Positions 26,701 to 32,700 of a DNA stretch of 64,000 bases are shown in pieces. Numbering within the stretch: position 1 is the first letter of the stretch; the number at the start of each line of letters is the position of its first letter. The DNA is taken from the NCBI GenBank assembly GCA_016169945.1, contig JADLSH010000162.1, positions 868,001 through 932,000 on the forward strand. Reading direction: 5' to 3'. The stretch is from Trachythela sp. YZ-2020 (taxonomy: Eukaryota > Cnidaria > Anthozoa > Malacalcyonacea > Clavulariidae). A program made the position numbers and the translations under genes. The notes below the pieces were generated by a model. The model was not told the DNA's origin, did not search any database, and saw nothing but the letters and a program-made list of their open reading frames with translations.

Positions 26701-29700
26701 TAATATCGGTGAAGTGAAACGCAGGCCATGTTCACTGTTTTCTGTGCGTACATTTTTACATAACATGGCTCTGTGCAGCGTTGCAAGTTCAGGGTAAAAA
26801 TAGCCCCGTGTAACAATGGCCGTTAGATAGTTTAATATTCTGAAATTAACTTAATTTAAAAATACCACATTTGTATCTTTTCTGACAGTTACATTTTGGA
26901 AATATCCAGTTTTTGGAAAAGAAAACACAAACCTTTGAAATGAGAAACGTTGGACAGGTAAAATAACGTCGTTTGCATCTAAAGACGAACAGTCGCGGAT
27001 AATAACATTGTATATGCTCACCACGTGAAACTTCAGTGTGTTTCAAGAAGGTTTTAGTTGGTTCAGCCAATCAGCAAAAGGCTAGTTGAACATGTTTGGT
27101 CGATCACATTTACATACATAAAAATCTCTCATTTTGTCAACAAGATGTGTTCGCAACAGACTTGTAGCAAGCTTGTCAACAAGTTGTAACAATGTTGTCA
27201 TTTTATCAAGTTGCTACAAGGTTGTCACTCACAACTTGTTAACAAGTTGTTGAATTGCAGGACGATAATGACAAGTTGTTGGAACAACTTGTAACAAGTC
27301 TGTTGAGTCCACAACTTTGTTAGCAACTTGTCAACAAGCTGGGAACAAGCAGTGCGAACACATCCTGATAATAAGTTGTTGAAATAGCATTGGTACAAGT
27401 CTGCTGCAGGTTTGTTACAACTTGTGCGTTTTTACGTGTGTAAACCTGTGAAATGCTCTTGATAAAAATGGGAGTATAACGAAGAACGAAACCTTGCAAC
27501 GTTCTGTTTCGCCTTTAAGAATCTTGTTGTATCTTGAAAAACAGTTTATGTTACTTTTGTTGGCTAGGTTGCTGTGCAGTACACATTCATTCCTAAATTA
27601 CAAGAAAAACATTTTTGTAAACCTTGGCTGATCATAGACCCTTGTGCCGGTCTGGTCAAACAAAGTAAGTTTGAGGAAACTATATCTAATACAGTATTCC
27701 TAGGATTAAGGTATGTGTCTACTGGATAGCTGTATCATTTCTAAACTGTTCTTCCCAGAGGTCCAGTAAGAGTCATCTCTTATTGATCCAGTGTTACTAC
27801 AGGAGGAAACCTAAACTAAACTAACTTTATTTATACTAGATAGCTCTATCAGTTCTAAACTGTTCTTCCTAGAGGTCCAGTAAGAGTCATCTCTTATTGA
27901 CCCAGTGTTACTACAGGAGGAAACCTAAACTAAACTAACTTTATTAATACTGGATAGCTCTATCAGTTCTAAACTGTTCTTCCTAGAGGTCCAGTAAGGA
28001 TCATCTCTTATTGATCCAGTGTTACTACAGGAGGAAACCTAAACTAAACAAACTTTATTTATACTGGATAGCTCTATCACTTCTAAACTGTTCTCCCTAG
28101 AGGTCCAGTAAGAGTCATCTCTTATTGATCCAGTGTTACTACAGGAGGAAACCTAAACTAAACTAACTTTATTTATACTGGATAGCTCTATCAGTTCTAA
28201 ACTGTTCTTCCTAGAGGTCCATTATTATTAATAATAAATATGTTGTTCTATTACAGATGGCACTAAGACAGTGAATATCACAGTATTTGTGGATAAAGAT
28301 TCCGCTGGCCCGTTGACTGCGGGCAAAGAAAAAATCGAAGATATACTGGTGTTACATTTACAAGGAGGGAAAGATATTTTTGTATCCTTTTTCTTTGTGA
28401 TTTGTGTATAGAGGTTAGCATTTGTGATGCTAAATATGAAAGTCAGTGTTATGCCATATGAGGTGTACAAGCCTAATTCATAATGTTGACGCGCATCCAA
28501 ATGACGCGTTCTGCGTCGGGATAGAATTGCAGTTGAATCATAACATGTAGCTGAGACTGGAAGAATTAAAATATCCATATCGAAGTATTTAACTGTTCAA
28601 TCATCATTTGAATATGCAAAATTGCTCGAATAACAATGAGTTTTCGCACGGTTGACTCGCTTTAAATTATGAAATATATTCCCTTAAGTGCACCTTTCTT
28701 TATTTTGCTTTAGAAGTGAGATAAAATATGTTAGTACAAGAACTATTTAATGACAGTTCTACAGAATTGTGGCTGTAGGTGAAACAAAATGAATGATTGA
28801 ACAGTTGAATACTTTGATATGCATATTTTAAATCTTCCAATCTCAGCTACGTGGAACGCGTCATTTGGATGGGCAGTCGCCACTATATATTGGCTTATTG
28901 CCTTTCTATCCAGCAGTAAATGTTAATGTCTTAACCTCTGATCAGATACCAATTAGCGCAACGTATATTCCCAGTGTATTTGGGTCGTGCATCGAGAGTC
29001 TTGTGTTTCTGTATCGACCTATACAAGATCCACCCGTGGCGAAACTTATTGATGTGGTGAGTGGAATATAATTAGTATAGTTTTTAAACTAAACTAAATT
29101 TATTTATACTGAATAGTTCTATCTGTTCTCAACTGTTCTCCCTAGAGGTCCAGTAAGAGTCGTCTCTTATTGATCCAGTGTTACTACAGGAGGAAACCTA
29201 AACTAAAATAACTTTATTTATACTGGATAGCTCTATCAGTTCTAAACTGTTCTCTCTAGAGGTCCAGTAAGGGTCATCTCTTATTGATCCAGTGTTACTA
29301 CAAGAGGAAACCTAAACTAAACTAACTTTATTTATACTGGATAGCTCTATCAGTTCTAAACTGTTCTCCCTAGAGGTCCAGTAAGGGTCATCTCTTATTG
29401 ATCCAGTGTTACTACAGGAGGAAATCTAAACTAAACTAACTTTATTTATACTGGATAGCTCTATCAGTTCTAAACTGTTCTCCCTAGAGGTCCAGTAAGA
29501 GTCATCTTTTACTGATCCAGTGTTACTACAAGAGGAAACCTAAACTAAACTAACTTTATTTATACTGGATAGCTCTATCAGTTCTAAACTGTTCTCCCTA
29601 GAGGTCCAGTAAGGGTCATCTCTTATTGATCCAGTGTTACCACAAGAGGAAACCTAAACTAAACTAACTTTATTTATACTGGATAGCTCTATCAGTTCTA

Positions 29701-32700
29701 AACTGTTCTCCCTAGAGGTCCAGTAAAGCCCGGCGCACACTAGTGCAAGTTGTACGCACAGATGTCATTCGTGACCAATTACGTGCGACGAAAATCCTAG
29801 TGTGCGGGGAAAATATACAGGATTTTTGTCACTCGTGTCGTGAACAACAAATATCAAACGTGTTTGATATTTTCTGTCATTCGTGACAAAAATTCCTCGC
29901 AGCAAAGAAGTGCGCATGCGTGTTATTTCCCAAAACAACATGGCGGATGAGTGGTTTATTGCAATTGCATTCAGCGAGCTAGTCGGTGGCGTAGTGGTTT
30001 AGGGCGTGCGCTGGCTACAGTTTCTTAGAGCGGCTGTTCAAGCCCGGTCAATCCCGGCCAAAACTTTTTTCTCACTTAAATTATTTTTTCTTTCAAATAA
30101 TTTTTTCCGACTTGTTTTAACCCCAAAATTCCTTTTCAGACATTTCTGGTTAGGGTTAGGTTAAGGGTTGGAGGTGGGAAAGGTTTATTTTATAAGTATT
30201 TGACTTAACTATAGTCAGGCAAATGCCCGCCGCAATTCCTGTCGCTAGCTGCAAGTGTTTGTTCACTATCCGCCATGTTGTTTTGGGAAATAACACGCAT
30301 GCGCACTTCTTTGCTGCGAGGAATTTTTGTCACGAATGACAGAAAATATCAAACACGTTTGATATTTGTTGTTCACGACACGAGTGACAAAAATCCTGTA
30401 TATTTTCCCCGCACACTAGGATTTTCGTCGCACGTAATTGGTCACGAATGACATCTGTGCGTACAACTTGCACTAGTGTGCGCCGGGCTTAAGGGTCATC
30501 TCTTATTGATCCAGTGTTACTACAGGAGGAAATCTAAACTAAACTAACTTTATTTATACTGGATAGCTCTATCAGTTCTAAACTGTTCTCCCTAGAGGTC
30601 CAGTAAGAGTCATCTTTTACTGATCCAGTGTTACTACAAGAGGAAACCTAAACTAAACTAACTTTATTTATACTGGATAGCTCTATCAGTTCTAAACTGT
30701 TCTCCCTAGAGGTCCAGTAAGGGTCATCTCTTATTGATCCAGTGTTACCACAAGAGGAAACCTAAACTAAACTAACTTTATTTATACTGGATAGCTCTAT
30801 CAGTTCTAAACTGTTCTCCCTAGAGGTCCAGTAAGGGTCATCTCTTATTGATCCAGTGTTACTACAGGAGGAAATCTAAACTAAACTAACTTTATTTATA
30901 CTGGATAGCTCTATCAGTTCTAAACTGTTCTCCCTAGAGGTCCAGTAAGGGTCATCTCTTATTGATCCAGTGTTACTACAGGAGGAAATCTAAACTAAAC
31001 TAACTTTATTTATACTGGATAGCTCTATCAGTTCTAAACTGTTCTCCCTAGAGGTCCAGTAAGGGTCATCTCTTATTGATCCAGTGTTACTACAGGAGGA
31101 AACCTAAACTAAACTAACTTTATTTATACTGGACAGTTCTATCAGTTCCATCCCTTATTGGTATAATACCATTAGCTCTACGTATTTTGTGCGTTTGGTA
31201 ATTTCAGGAATGCGCGCAATTCGACGCGAAACCTGTTAACTCGAAGGCGTTGGATTTACCAAAAGAATTATGGCTGCTGGTCGATCATTTACAAAAGCAT
31301 GGCATGAGAGAGGTAGTCTGGTTTACTTACTAGCAACTCCTGTCATTAATTGTAGTTACTAATTGTAGTTACTAAGTTATGGTGCGTGTAGTGTGAAAGA
31401 GCACACCTTAATCTATCAAAAAACACTAAATTTACTATTTGCATATTAAGGAGACAAGTTACAGCTTCGTTCAAAAAACGCAATTTGAAAGACATATTTC
31501 TTATTTTTCTATCTTTTAGCCCAGTATTTTTAGGCAGTCTGCATTCGAAGGGGAACTTCAAAAGATACGTGATCACTTGGACACGAAAGCTGATGGCAAT
31601 ATACGTATCCTATTTTATTCAATATAGGGCACACTGAACCAACAAGGGATGGCACTTTGAACTGATAGAGCTATCCAGTATAAATAAAGTTTAGTTTAGG
31701 TTTCCTCCTGTAGTAACAGTGGATCAATAAGGGATGGCTCTTACTGGACCTCTAGGGAGAACAATTTAGAACTGATGTAACACTGGATCAATAAGAGATG
31801 ATCATTACTGGACATCCAGCGATCAATAAGGGATGGCTCTTACTGGACCTCTAGGGAGAACAGTTTAGAACTGATAGAGCTATCCAGTATAAATAAAGTT
31901 AGTTTAGTTTAGGTTTCCTGCTGTAGTAACACTGGATCAATAAGAGATGATTTTTACTGGACCTCTAGCAAGAACAGTTTAGAACTGATAGAGCTATCCA
32001 GTATAAATAAAGTTAGTTTAGTTTAGGTTTCCTCCTGTAGTAACACTAGATCAATAAGAGATGATCCTTACTGGACCTCTAGCAAGAACAGTTTAGAACT
32101 GATAAACACTGGATCAATAAGAGTAAAATCGACTGGACCTCTAGCAAGAACAGTTTAGAACTGATAGAGCTATTCAGTATAAATATAGTTTGTTTTTCTT
32201 AATTTTATATCAAAGCTGGCAACATCCACTCCGTGGCAGAAGCGTTGTTAGTGTTTCTAGAAAGTCTCGAAGAACCTGTGATTCCGTTTAAAATGTATCA
32301 AAAATGTCTAGATTGCAGTAACAACTACACGTTATGTAAACAGGTAATGTTGGAATGGTTCATGCATGAACACCAGGGGAGATCAAGAAAGTCAAAACTT
32401 CTTACGATGTGGTAGTCGTTTGGACCACCCTTTCAGAACTGGGGTTCTTTCTTGGGTTGTTGCAAAATGTCAAAATCTTACCATGAATTTTACCAGATTC
32501 TCCAGACCTTTTTTAGAGTTGGGGTTTTTCGCTTTCTATTAGTCCTTTCATACTACCCTAAAAACAATTCTTATCTCTTTCAGATGGTGATGAATTTACC
32601 CTATAGTCACAAGAATGTTTTTAGATATCTTATTGAATTTTTAAAAGAACTTTTATATTATTCCTCTTACAATAGTTTGGAGCCGAAAGTATTAGGTAAG

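Larger units (their letters stand above)
29085..31160 (+). repeat. family C 114-bp repeat, long forward array with an insertion
   Basis: About eleven direct units in intron 21, split between units by the foldback element at 29727-30489. Neighbouring units are nearly identical, for example variants with caagaggaaacc at 29300, 29530 and 29640 recur at 30640 and 30750. This suggests recent unequal exchange. Confidence 0.93.

Noticed and set aside
28865..28945. Extension of phosphatase exon 21 upstream ([16 protein letters not shown])
   Set aside because: The frame is open, but joining exon 20 to 28946 gives [14 protein letters not shown], which aligns with the family without an insertion.
29085..31160. 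CRISPR-like regular repeats
   Set aside because: Units are contiguous 114-bp tandem repeats without unique spacers, in an intron-rich animal gene.
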